Translations under genes and position numbers: made by a program | The notes under the pieces: model-generated | Database searches by the model: none | Seen by the model: the letters and a program-made list of their open reading frames with translations, nothing else | What the model was told of the DNA's origin: nothing | Shown: positions 1 through 6,874 of the stretch, piece by piece | How positions within the stretch are numbered: position 1 is the stretch's first letter | Layout: each line of letters begins with the position of its first letter | From: Gammaproteobacteria bacterium | GTDB lineage: Bacteria; Pseudomonadota; Gammaproteobacteria; Steroidobacterales; Steroidobacteraceae | Assembly: GCA_028293725.1 (NCBI GenBank) | Contig: JAQGOE010000143.1 | Coordinates: forward strand, 1-20,345 | Direction: 5' to 3' | Length of the DNA: 20,345 bases

Positions 1-1245
1 GCCGTAGTCGTCGGCAACGGCCTCGAATACTACGACTTCGTCACCTTCGCTTTTTTCGCTTCGCAGATCGGACGCACTTTTTTTCCGTCCAACACACCTG
101 GCGTGAGCCTTCTGGCCTCGCTCGCCACATTTGGCGTTGGATTTCTGACGCGTCCACTTGGGGCATTCTTTATCGGACGTTTTGGCGATCGCGCCGGTCG
201 TAAGCCGGCTATGCTTTTATCGTTCACTCTGATCGGCGTGGGTGTAGTCGGGTTGCCGCTCATTCCCTCGTATGCGTCCATCGGCATACTTGCCCCGATA
301 CTCGCGATCGTGTTTCGCCTGCTGCAAGGATTTGCGCTCGGCGGAGAGGTGGGGCCGAGCACAGCCTTTCTCATGGAAGCCGCACCCCCACTGAGACGTG
401 GTCTTTATGTCTCGCTTCAGGCGACGAGCGCGGATTTCGCGGTCTGCATCGCCGGTCTCGTCGGCGTTGGTCTCGCGAGCGTGTTGGATGCGCCAGCACT
501 CGACGCCTGGGGATGGCGCGTGGCGCTGTTGTTTGGCGCGGCCATCATTCCGGTGGGATTGGTGTTGCGCCGAACACTGCATGAAACTCTTGATGGGCCG
601 GTACGAGCGGAAGAAGAGCCCGCGCCGGGTGGCTACGGGAAGATCGTAGTACTGGGTCTCCTCCTGCTGAGCACGGCAACTACCGTCAACTACCTGCTCG
701 AATATATGACGACCTACGCCAACGTAACACTGGGCATGTCGTCCAAAATCGCTTTCGGCGCGACGGCGGTGATCGGCCTGAGTGGTGTCATCTGCGACTC
801 ACTCGGCGGGTGGCTCTCGGATCGGTTCGGCCGCAGGCCGATCATGATCGTGCCCTGGTTGGTCCTTGCCGTTGCGGTGTTCCCTTGCTTCTGGATGCTC
901 GAGCGGCTGCGGACCGCGGCCGCACTTTATAGCGCCTGCGCTGTGTTGGCCTGCATCTCGACGCTGTCCTCCGCGACCATCATTGTCGCGATTACCGAGT
1001 CGTTGCCGCGCCGAGTTCGCTCGGGCGGAATAGCGATCATCTACGCCCTGGCGATCTCGGTGTTCGGCGGCTCCGCGCAGTTTTTCATCGCGTGGCTCAT
1101 ACGAGCGACTGGCAACCCCCTGGCTCCCGCGTGGTATATGTTCTGTGGCGTCGTGATCGGCATCGTCGTCCTGTTTCAGTTGCCGGAAACGGCGCCCATA
1201 AAAACCTATTTGAGGCCAAAGGTCCCGGCAGTATCACCGAGCTGA
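1..1245 (+). CDS. MFS transporter, metabolite:H+ symporter (MHS) type, 5' end missing
   Basis: The frame is open from base 1 and ends at 1245, giving 414 visible residues, so the true start lies upstream of the window. The first residues read G-N-G-L-E-Y-Y-D-F, the signature of the first helix of the metabolite:H+ symporter branch of the major facilitator superfamily (citrate, shikimate, proline/betaine and dicarboxylate carriers; usually 420-450 residues). The loop 2-3 motif G-D-R-A-G-R-K-P and its second-half copy S-D-R-F-G-R-R-P are both present, and hydrophobic helices run throughout, ending in a short polar tail. Probably only a few N-terminal residues are missing. It would sit in the inner membrane and import a small organic acid or zwitterion with protons; the substrate cannot be read from sequence. 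The next gene starts 126 bases downstream behind a possible operator, so co-transcription is not evident. Confidence 0.9.
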   Translation, partial: AVVVGNGLEYYDFVTFAFFASQIGRTFFPSNTPGVSLLASLATFGVGFLTRPLGAFFIGRFGDRAGRKPAMLLSFTLIGVGVVGLPLIPSYASIGILAPILAIVFRLLQGFALGGEVGPSTAFLMEAAPPLRRGLYVSLQATSADFAVCIAGLVGVGLASVLDAPALDAWGWRVALLFGAAIIPVGLVLRRTLHETLDGPVRAEEEPAPGGYGKIVVLGLLLLSTATTVNYLLEYMTTYANVTLGMSSKIAFGATAVIGLSGVICDSLGGWLSDRFGRRPIMIVPWLVLAVAVFPCFWMLERLRTAAALYSACAVLACISTLSSATIIVAITESLPRRVRSGGIAIIYALAISVFGGSAQFFIAWLIRATGNPLAPAWYMFCGVVIGIVVLFQLPETAPIKTYLRPKVPAVSPS

Positions 1246-1313
1246 AGCGCTCGAGCCATCGCACATTCGAGTGCATGCGTAGCGCGAGGCCCCATCCGGG
1301 TGCACGCATCAAC

Positions 1314-1333
1314 TTCGTGTTGACGTACACGAA
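1314..1333. promoter_or_regulatory. Perfect 7-bp-arm inverted repeat, candidate operator
   Basis: TTCGTGT-tgacgt-ACACGAA is a perfect dyad with 7-base arms and a 6-base spacer, 38 bases before the ATG of the small dehydrogenase subunit. TTGACG at 1320-1325 lies inside it and would serve as a -35 element, with a weak -10-like CAAGAT at 1344-1349 (18-base spacing). A repressor bound here would block that promoter. The dyad is seen directly; the operator role is inferred, and no regulator gene adjoins it. Confidence 0.4.
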
Positions 1334-1371
1334 ACAACTGAACCAAGATCGGGCGAAATCAAGGAGAAGTC

Positions 1372-1980
1372 ATGGAGTCGTCAGCGCGTTCCCGCCGTAC
1401 TTTTCTACTCTCGAGTGGCTCGACGCTGACCGGCGCCTGGCTGGCGACGAACTGGCCGGCCATCGTCAAAGCGGCGGAACATTCACACCACGTTGCGGTG
1501 ACGAAGCCTGAGACCTTCAGCTTTCTGAAGCCCGCCGAGGTTGCCGACGTCGATGCCATCACCGCACAGATCGTGCCGAGCGGCAAAACACCCGGCGCTC
1601 GTGAGGCGCATGCCACTCACTTCATTGACCAGGCGATGACAACCTTCTTCTCCTGGAGCGGGGAACACTTCCGCTCGGGCCTGGTGCAGTTTCAAAGCGC
1701 CTTCCGAACGGCGCAACCGGCTGCCAGCACTTTCGCGCACTTGGGCTCAGACGCCCAGATCGCGTATCTCAAGACCGTTGAGAACACTGAATTCTTCCAA
1801 ACGATACGGCAGCTGACCTTACTCGGCATGTTCTCCTCGCCCAAGTACGGCGGGAACTTCAACGAGATCGGCTGGAAATCGATTGGCTTCGTTGACGAAC
1901 ACGTCTTCACTCCGCCGTTCGGCTATTACGACGCGCAGTACACCGGATTCGTTCCGTACACAGCGGAGAAGTCCACGTGA
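1372..1980 (+). CDS. Gluconate 2-dehydrogenase subunit 3 family protein (Tat-exported small subunit)
   Basis: This 202-residue protein begins with a twin-arginine signal (S-R-R-T-F-L-L at residues 7-13, then a hydrophobic stretch to about residue 33), so it should be exported folded by the Tat system. Its length, Tat signal and the blocks P-A-E-V-A-D-V-D-A-I-T and P-P-F-G-Y-Y-D fit the gluconate 2-dehydrogenase subunit 3 family, the small partner that carries the cofactor-loaded flavoprotein across the inner membrane. A strong ribosome binding site, AAGGAGA at 1361-1367, fixes the ATG start. The stop overlaps the GTG start of the GMC subunit by four bases (GTGA), implying translational coupling and a complex. 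No cytochrome c subunit, the usual third partner, is present in the window. Confidence 0.85.
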   Translation: MESSARSRRTFLLSSGSTLTGAWLATNWPAIVKAAEHSHHVAVTKPETFSFLKPAEVADVDAITAQIVPSGKTPGAREAHATHFIDQAMTTFFSWSGEHFRSGLVQFQSAFRTAQPAASTFAHLGSDAQIAYLKTVENTEFFQTIRQLTLLGMFSSPKYGGNFNEIGWKSIGFVDEHVFTPPFGYYDAQYTGFVPYTAEKST

Positions 1981-3629
1981 GCGGTCGTACTTTCAGACCG
2001 GACGAGACTGTCGATTTCGTCGTCGTCGGCTCGGGCGCCTCTGGCGGAGTGATCGCGCGCGAACTTTCGCAGTCTGGCTTCACCGTTCTCGTATTTGAGC
2101 AGGGGCCGCGGATGGACTCCGGTGACTTCGAGCATGATGAGCTCAAGTACCAGCTCCTGCATGGGATCACCAACAGCCCCGAGACCTCACCGCAGACGTT
2201 CCGCGACGACTCGACGAAGACCGCCGTCAGGCCCGGCCACGCCAATCCATTGATCTACGCCCGTATCGTTGGTGGCAGCAGTAATCACTTCACTGCGAAT
2301 TTCTGGCGCTTCCACGATGTGGACTTTCACGAGCGCAGTCTGCTCGGAGACATTCCTGGAGCCGCTCTTGCAGATTGGCCCATCAGCTATCAGGAACTCG
2401 AGCCGTACTACACCAAGGTCGAATGGGAAGTGGGTGTCTCGGGCCTGGCAGGCGCGAGCCCGTTCGATCCGCCGCGCTCGAAGCCATATCCGATGCCGCC
2501 GCTGCCGGTGAAGTCCTCGGGAGTGTTGATGGAGCGGGGCGCGCGCAAGCTGGGACTCCATCCGTTCCCTGCGCCTATGGCAATCGTCTCGCAGCCTTAT
2601 CGCGGTCGTCCGGCTTGCGTGAACTGCGGATTCTGCATCGGCTTCGGCTGCGAGGTGCGCGCCAAGTCCTCCTCGCTCTACACGATGATTCCCGAGGCGG
2701 AGGCGACGGGCAAATGTGAGATCCGTAGCGAGAGTTACGTGTTTCACGTCGAGACGGATGCCGCCGGCCGCGCCACGGGTGTGCAGTATTTCGATACCAA
2801 CGAGCGGCAGCACTTTCAAAAAGCGCGCGCGGTTGTTTTAGCGGCCAACGGCGCCGAGACACCCAAGTTGCTGCTGAACTCGAAAAGCAACCGCTTCCCG
2901 AACGGACTGGCGAACTCTAGCGGCATGGTCGGACAACACCTGATGTTCAACCAGGGCGGCCCCGTGCACGCGATGTTCGAGCACGAGCTCAACGAGTACA
3001 AGAGCGTCCAGGTCACTCGTGTGCTGCACGATTTCTACAACAGTGACCCGAAGCGCGGCTTCTACGGTGGCGGTGGCATCGATGCGCGTATGGGATCCGT
3101 GCCGGCGGGCTGGGCTATCTCTTCCGGCGGAGACTTGCCCAGCTGGGGCGCGGCTCTGAAGGAGCGGCTCGACGGATTCACGCGCTCGATGGTGTGTGCG
3201 GGTCACACAACATCGCTCGCGGTACCGACCAACAGTGTCAGCATCGATCCGGACCTCAAGGACGCCTGGGGCGTGCCCGCAATGCGGGTCACTTACAAGG
3301 ATCACCCGGACGACCTGAAGTTCGCCAACTTCATTCAGGACCGCTCAGCCGAGATCATGGATGCCGCCGGCGCCGTAAAGATCTGGCGTGCCCCGATCAC
3401 AGAGCGCCGCGGCGGCGTGCATCTGCTCGGCACATGTCGCATGGGAAACGATCCCACCAAGTCGGTGATCGACAAGTATCACCGCACCCACGACGTCCCG
3501 AACCTGTTCCTATGCGACGGGTCGAGCTTCGTAACCTCCGGCCGCGGCCAACCGACGATGACGATCGAGGCCCTCGCGTTCCGCGCGGCTCACCACATGG
3601 GGGACTTCGCGAAGCGAAATGAGATCTAA
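1977..3629 (+). CDS. GMC-family oxidoreductase, catalytic flavoprotein subunit
   Basis: This 550-residue protein is a glucose-methanol-choline family oxidoreductase. The FAD-binding motif G-S-G-A-S-G-G lies at residues 18-24. The C-terminal GMC domain has H-L-L-G-T-C-R-M-G starting at His482, a likely active-site histidine, followed by the G-R-G-Q-P-T-M-T-I-E-A-L tail that caps FAD. There is no signal peptide, as expected for a subunit carried out by its Tat-bearing partner encoded just upstream with a 4-base GTGA overlap. A cysteine cluster C214-x2-C217-x2-C220-x4-C225 resembles the region that binds a [3Fe-4S] cluster in bacterial FAD-dependent glucose dehydrogenases, suggesting electrons leave FAD through an Fe-S centre to a cytochrome or quinone. 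The substrate is probably a sugar, sugar acid or other polyol/alcohol; the sequence does not say which. Confidence 0.9.
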   Translation: MSGRTFRPDETVDFVVVGSGASGGVIARELSQSGFTVLVFEQGPRMDSGDFEHDELKYQLLHGITNSPETSPQTFRDDSTKTAVRPGHANPLIYARIVGGSSNHFTANFWRFHDVDFHERSLLGDIPGAALADWPISYQELEPYYTKVEWEVGVSGLAGASPFDPPRSKPYPMPPLPVKSSGVLMERGARKLGLHPFPAPMAIVSQPYRGRPACVNCGFCIGFGCEVRAKSSSLYTMIPEAEATGKCEIRSESYVFHVETDAAGRATGVQYFDTNERQHFQKARAVVLAANGAETPKLLLNSKSNRFPNGLANSSGMVGQHLMFNQGGPVHAMFEHELNEYKSVQVTRVLHDFYNSDPKRGFYGGGGIDARMGSVPAGWAISSGGDLPSWGAALKERLDGFTRSMVCAGHTTSLAVPTNSVSIDPDLKDAWGVPAMRVTYKDHPDDLKFANFIQDRSAEIMDAAGAVKIWRAPITERRGGVHLLGTCRMGNDPTKSVIDKYHRTHDVPNLFLCDGSSFVTSGRGQPTMTIEALAFRAAHHMGDFAKRNEI

Positions 3630-3631
3630 CG

Positions 3632-3847
3632 GTCGCGTCCCGCGTCCTGTTCATTGTCGGTGATGTATCCGATCCGCTGCCGATATCCTTGTGCGCGGCT
3701 GTTATCGGCATATCCACGTATCTCCTGGTGCGGCATTTCGGGATGGAGCGCCGCTGGGCTTACTGCGGGGGGATCGCATTAACCGTGGTTGTCCGGTTGC
3801 TGGCGCTCCAATATAACTGGCAACTGCCGGTCTTTCATTTTGGATAG
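3632..3847 (+). pseudogene. C-terminal remnant of a TRIC/UPF0126 (YicG-like) membrane channel gene
   Basis: Right after the GMC stop, one frame reads without interruption to TAG at 3845-3847. From about 3671 it encodes 58 residues that look like the end of a trimeric intracellular cation channel (UPF0126) protein: a hydrophobic helix with I-S-T-Y-L-L-V-R-H-F-G, then A-L-T-V-V-V-R-L-L-A-L and the closing W-Q-L-P-V-F motif. Full-length members have about 200 residues and two repeats, so roughly three quarters is missing. No good start codon or ribosome binding site serves this frame. The stretch 3632-3670 is in frame but not clearly family-like and may be the deletion junction. The family match is by eye. 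Confidence 0.6.
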
Positions 3848-3871
3848 CCGCAATTTCAGGAGAGGCGCCCG

Positions 3872-4348
3872 ATGATCGATTTGAAGACCCTCGTGACCTA
3901 TGCCGCCGTGGTATTAGGCCTGTTTCTCATTCCGGGCCCCGCGGTGTTGATGACCGTTGGAAGGGCCGCGAGCGGCGGCCGCCGCGTAGGCGTTGCGACC
4001 GGGCTCGGAGTCGCTACAGGCGATTTAGGCCATGCCGCCATCGCAACGTTCGGGCTGTCGGCTTTGCTCATGACATCCGCGCTCGCCTTCCAGGTCGTCA
4101 AGTACGCGGGCGTGGCGTTTCTGCCGCAGTTCGTTCATCGGGGCAACGGCCCCGTGGTCGCGCAACTTGCAACCCTCGGGCTGCTTTTTGCCTGCATGAG
4201 TGCCATCTACACATCGCTCATCGCGCTGGGTGCCGGAGCGTTCGCTCGACTGATCTCACGCCATCGTGGTATCGGCAAATGGCAGGGCAAGGTAGTGGGC
4301 TCGATCTACCTTGCGCTGGGTGCGCGACTGGCGCTGCAGGAGCGATGA
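3872..4348 (+). CDS. LysE/RhtB-family exporter with an internal in-frame deletion
   Basis: The N-terminal half is typical of LysE/RhtB amino-acid exporters: a first helix ending L-I-P-G-P-A-V-L, then G-V-A-T-G-L-G-V-A-T-G and V-V-K-Y-A-G-V-A. At about residue 88 the sequence jumps from Y-A-G-V-A straight to F-L-P-Q-F-V, a motif normally found some 48 residues later, after the cytoplasmic loop and the N-P-K helix. The protein is 158 residues against the usual 205-210, and adding 48 restores normal length. The rest, including the final G-S-I-Y-L-A-L-G-A-R helix, continues in frame. A good ribosome binding site (AGGAGAGG, 3858-3865) precedes the ATG. Loss of the conserved N-P-K segment probably makes the protein non-functional as an exporter, although the frame is intact. 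It may be a pseudogene. Confidence 0.75.
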   Translation: MIDLKTLVTYAAVVLGLFLIPGPAVLMTVGRAASGGRRVGVATGLGVATGDLGHAAIATFGLSALLMTSALAFQVVKYAGVAFLPQFVHRGNGPVVAQLATLGLLFACMSAIYTSLIALGAGAFARLISRHRGIGKWQGKVVGSIYLALGARLALQER

Positions 4349-4513
4349 GGCGGAGTCTCCCAACACCCTGGGCGCCGCCAGTTTCCGCAAGCCCCTTCGC
4401 CGCCGGTGCGATTTGAGCGCAAGTGAGCGCGACATGCACCGTTTGTGTGCCGCATGGATGCGCCGCGGCCGGCTCCCCTTCGAGAAGCGCACACTCGGAT
4501 GACGGCACGTACT

Positions 4514-4542
4514 TTGCAGAAGCCAGCGCTGGGCACTAATAT
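4514..4542 (+). promoter_or_regulatory. Sigma70-like promoter of the LysR gene
   Basis: TTGCAG (4514-4519) and TAATAT (4537-4542) are separated by exactly 17 bases, a close match to the TTGACA/TATAAT consensus. Transcription would begin near 4549, leaving a leader of about 60 bases before the preferred TTG start at 4609. The 260-base gap between the exporter and this gene holds no other clear feature. The elements are seen directly; activity is inferred. Confidence 0.6.
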
Positions 4543-4608
4543 GCGTCCCGGTTGGAAGTGAAGTTAGCGGGGCGCCTGCGCCTGCGCCGGTTCTTGCGAG
4601 GCACCTTT

Positions 4609-5613
4609 TTGGAGATCAGTCCCTTGCAAGACCTCAATGTGCGTTACCTGTACGAAGCGGCCCGACTCGGCTCCATGCGGGCCGCCGCCGATCAGCTGGG
4701 CGTCGCGGTTTCCTCGATCAGCCGCCAGATCTCCCAGCTCGAAGCGGAGCTCGGAGTCGCCCTGATCGAGCACGGACGTCGCAGTCTGCTGCTCACCGAA
4801 GCGGGTAAGCTTCTGATCGACTATTACAGCGAGCAGATGACTCATCGCGAGTCTTTCGAGGCGCGGCTCGCCGACCTCAAAGGACTGCGCACCGGCCGCC
4901 TCAGTCTGGCCATCGGCGAGGGTTTCATCGGCGCGCAGCTCGCGGGCCTGGTCTCGCGCTTCGTCGCCAAACACCAGGGAATTCTGTTGGATATCCGCGT
5001 GACGGCCTCCTCGAGCGAGGTCGCGAGGTTGGTATTGGAGGACGAGGCTCACCTGGGCCTCGCCTTCCAGGCCTCGGACGATCCGCGCATTCGCGTGCTC
5101 GCCTCCGTCCGTCATCCCTTGTGCGCCATCATGCGTCCCACGCATCCGTTGGCAAAAAAGCAGAGCGTGACGCTCGAGGAACTGGCCCTGCATCCCATGT
5201 GTCTGCCAGAGTCGTCTTTCAGAACCCGCCAACTCATCAAGGTGGCGGAAGTCGCGGAGCGTGTGTTTCTCCAGCCCAGTGTGACCTCCAACTCGCTGGC
5301 GCTGCTGAAAACTCTCCTGAGCTCCGGTGATCTTCTGACGCTGCTTCCCATGCTGGCGGTGAGCGAGGAGGTCGAGCGAGGTGCCTTGGCGGCTGTGCCG
5401 GTACAGAGCACGGCTCTCGAGGAGACTTCTGTTCATCTGATCAGCCGCCTCGGGCGCCACCTGACCCCCGCGCCGCTACGTCTGTTGAACAGTTTGATGT
5501 CCTACCTCAATGGCTACGAGCGCTGTCTGGAGAGATCACGATTGTCTCCGGTAGCCGGCCCGTCACCGGCACCGCAGCGACCGGCCCGGGTGTCTCGCGC
5601 CGACACCGGCTAG
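4609..5613 (+). CDS. LysR-type transcriptional regulator
   Basis: This is a LysR-type regulator of 334 residues from the chosen TTG start. The N-terminal winged helix-turn-helix reads L-Y-E-A-A-R-L-G-S-M-R-A-A-A, then S-S-I-S-R-Q-I-S-Q-L-E, and is followed by the linker helix and a periplasmic-binding-protein-like effector domain (about residues 100-300). TTG at 4609 was chosen because GCGAGG lies 7 bases upstream and the LysR domain begins directly after it; an in-frame TTG at 4552 would add 19 basic residues almost at the predicted transcription start, and TTG at 4624 is also possible. LysR proteins bind T-N11-A dyads and activate nearby genes in response to a small effector. Two such dyads lie just downstream, before the reductase and before the NTF2-like/TonB-receptor run, making these the likely targets. 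The C-terminal tail after about residue 300 is Pro/Arg-rich and non-conserved-looking. Confidence 0.93.
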   Translation: MEISPLQDLNVRYLYEAARLGSMRAAADQLGVAVSSISRQISQLEAELGVALIEHGRRSLLLTEAGKLLIDYYSEQMTHRESFEARLADLKGLRTGRLSLAIGEGFIGAQLAGLVSRFVAKHQGILLDIRVTASSSEVARLVLEDEAHLGLAFQASDDPRIRVLASVRHPLCAIMRPTHPLAKKQSVTLEELALHPMCLPESSFRTRQLIKVAEVAERVFLQPSVTSNSLALLKTLLSSGDLLTLLPMLAVSEEVERGALAAVPVQSTALEETSVHLISRLGRHLTPAPLRLLNSLMSYLNGYERCLERSRLSPVAGPSPAPQRPARVSRADTG

Positions 5614-5616
5614 TCA

Positions 5617-5631
5617 TTGCGGAAACCGCAA
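5617..5631. promoter_or_regulatory. LysR-type box 1 (TTGC-N7-GCAA) upstream of the reductase
   Basis: TTGCGG-AAA-CCGCAA is a perfect dyad starting four bases after the LysR stop codon. It fits the LysR-type T-N11-A rule (T at 5618, A at 5630) with TTGC and GCAA half-sites. TTGAAG, a possible -35, begins at 5653, exactly 21 bases past the dyad; a weak CATGCT at 5676-5681 would be the -10. The same half-sites and the same 21-base offset recur at 6761-6801. It could also act as a weak hairpin at the end of the regulator transcript, but it has no U-run. Confidence 0.6.
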
Positions 5632-5716
5632 GCATCGCGGCGCGCCGTGTCATTGAAGCGGCGCACGCGCTCCCGCATGCTTGTGGAATGACTCTACCGG
5701 CCGCAAACCATACCGC

Positions 5717-6748
5717 GTGACGATTCCCCGCATCGGGATAGCTCCCGGCTACGACATTTCGCGCGTGATCAAAGGCGGCTGGCAACTCGCGGGCGATCAT
5801 GGATCCGTGGACAGCGAACAGGCCGTACGCGACATGTCCCTGTTTGTCGAAGCGGGAATCACGACGTTCGATTGTGCCGACATCTATACCGGTGTCGAGA
5901 CACTGATCGGGGATTTTCGGGCGCGACAACCGCAACTGGCGGCCCGTACCCAGGTTCACACCAAGTTCGTGCCGAATCTGCACTCACTACGACAGGTGAA
6001 TGCCGGGTATGTCGAGGCGGTCGTGGATCGCTCTCTCGAGCGGTTGCACACCGATCGGCTCGATCTCGTACAGTTCCATTGGTGGGATTTCGCGGTCCCC
6101 GGCTATGTCGAAGCCGCGCTGGCGCTCGAGCGGTTGCGTGTGAAAGGGAAGATCGCTCACCTCGCGCTCACCAACTTCGACGTCGCGCACCTGGTCGAGA
6201 TCGCCAAAGCCGGCGTCCCGATCGTCGCACACCAGTTGCAGTACTCCCTGCTGGACGGCCGCCCCGAAGGTGGAATGATCGAAACATGCCGCTCTCTGGG
6301 CATCTCTCTGTTGTGCTATGGCACCGTTGCGGGTGGCTTCCTATCCGATCGCTGGCTGGGCCAGCCGGAGCCGACGGCAACACCGCAGAACCGCTCCCTG
6401 ATCAAGTACAAGTTGATCATTGACGATTTCGGCGGTTGGCCGCTCTTCCAGAGGCTGCTGTCGGTGCTGCGTGAGATCGCCAACCGCAAGGGGTGCGACA
6501 TCGCTACCGTTGCCTCCAGCGCGATGCTCGCCCGGCCCGGTGTCGCGGCGGTGATCGTCGGGGCCGTCGATGCAGCACATCGGGAAGCCAATGCACGGGT
6601 GGGCACTATCACCCTCGATCGCGAAGAGCACCAGGCCCTGGAAGCGGTAACGGCCTTGCGGACCGGCCCGACAGGTGACGTCTTCACTCTCGAGCGGGAC
6701 CGACAGGGCCGGCACGGCCGCATCATGAAGTACGAATTGAATAGTTGA
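5717..6748 (+). CDS. Aldo/keto reductase
   Basis: This is an NADPH-type aldo/keto reductase with a TIM-barrel fold, 343 residues from the chosen GTG. The catalytic tetrad is intact: Asp52 and Tyr57 in F-D-C-A-D-I-Y, Lys83 in H-T-K-F, and His121 in Q-F-H-W-W. These positions are close to the canonical 50/55/84/117, which supports the GTG start. An in-frame TTG at 5681 would add 12 residues with no family resemblance and would lie upstream of the transcription start predicted from the promoter-like pair at 5653/5676. Neither start has a clear ribosome binding site. The G-G-W-Q-L-A-G-D-H segment is typical of a subgroup found beside catabolic gene sets. It should reduce an aldehyde or ketone, or oxidise an alcohol, in the cytoplasm. 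It follows the LysR gene and sits between two matching LysR-type boxes. Confidence 0.9.
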   Translation: MTIPRIGIAPGYDISRVIKGGWQLAGDHGSVDSEQAVRDMSLFVEAGITTFDCADIYTGVETLIGDFRARQPQLAARTQVHTKFVPNLHSLRQVNAGYVEAVVDRSLERLHTDRLDLVQFHWWDFAVPGYVEAALALERLRVKGKIAHLALTNFDVAHLVEIAKAGVPIVAHQLQYSLLDGRPEGGMIETCRSLGISLLCYGTVAGGFLSDRWLGQPEPTATPQNRSLIKYKLIIDDFGGWPLFQRLLSVLREIANRKGCDIATVASSAMLARPGVAAVIVGAVDAAHREANARVGTITLDREEHQALEAVTALRTGPTGDVFTLERDRQGRHGRIMKYELNS

Positions 6749-6757
6749 TGCGTGGGC

Positions 6758-6778
6758 TCGTTGCGCGCAAAGCAACGA
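6758..6778. promoter_or_regulatory. LysR-type box 2 upstream of the NTF2-like/TonB-receptor gene run
   Basis: TCGTTGC-N7-GCAACGA is a perfect dyad with 7-base arms, containing the same TTGC-N7-GCAA core as box 1. TTGAAT begins at 6797, again 21 bases after GCAA. The centre at 6768 lies about 65 bases before the predicted transcription start, the classical location of a LysR-type recognition site. It lies 10 bases after the reductase stop, so the following genes can be controlled separately from the reductase. Confidence 0.65.
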
Positions 6779-6790
6779 TTCCCTGCGGCG

Positions 6791-6826
6791 CGGTCATTGA
6801 ATGACCGGACCCTATGCCGATAATCG
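6791..6826 (+). promoter_or_regulatory. Candidate promoter with an overlapping dyad, before the NTF2-like gene
   Basis: A -35-like TTGAAT (6797-6802) and a -10-like TAATCG (6821-6826) stand 18 bases apart, placing a start near 6833. The -35 sits within a second perfect dyad, CGGTCAT-tga-ATGACCG (6791-6807), which could be an activation-site half of the LysR system or the site of another factor. The -10 is only a moderate match, as expected for an activator-dependent promoter. Confidence 0.45.
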
Positions 6827-6874
6827 AGACGCCGCGGGAACGGTTTCCGCATTCCTCCTCAAGAAGGAAATAGT

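Noticed and set aside
1275..1309. ATGCGT...ACGCAT pairing after the first transporter as a terminator
   Set aside because: The stem is only 6 base pairs with a 23-base loop and no U-run, so it is not a credible terminator.
2187..2819. Open frame of 210 codons on the minus strand within the GMC gene
   Set aside because: It has no domain and low-complexity Arg/His composition, and it lies fully inside a well-supported flavoprotein gene.
4413..4422. TTGAGCGCAA as a LysR-type box upstream of the regulator gene
   Set aside because: The dyad is imperfect and the spacing is wrong (TTG-N4-CAA, not TTGC-N7-GCAA), so autoregulation through this site is not supported.
4564..5460. Long open frame of 298 codons on the minus strand across the LysR gene
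   Set aside because: It is a mirror of G+C-rich coding sequence, rich in Gln, Arg and His with no recognisable domain, and the plus-strand LysR domains are unambiguous.
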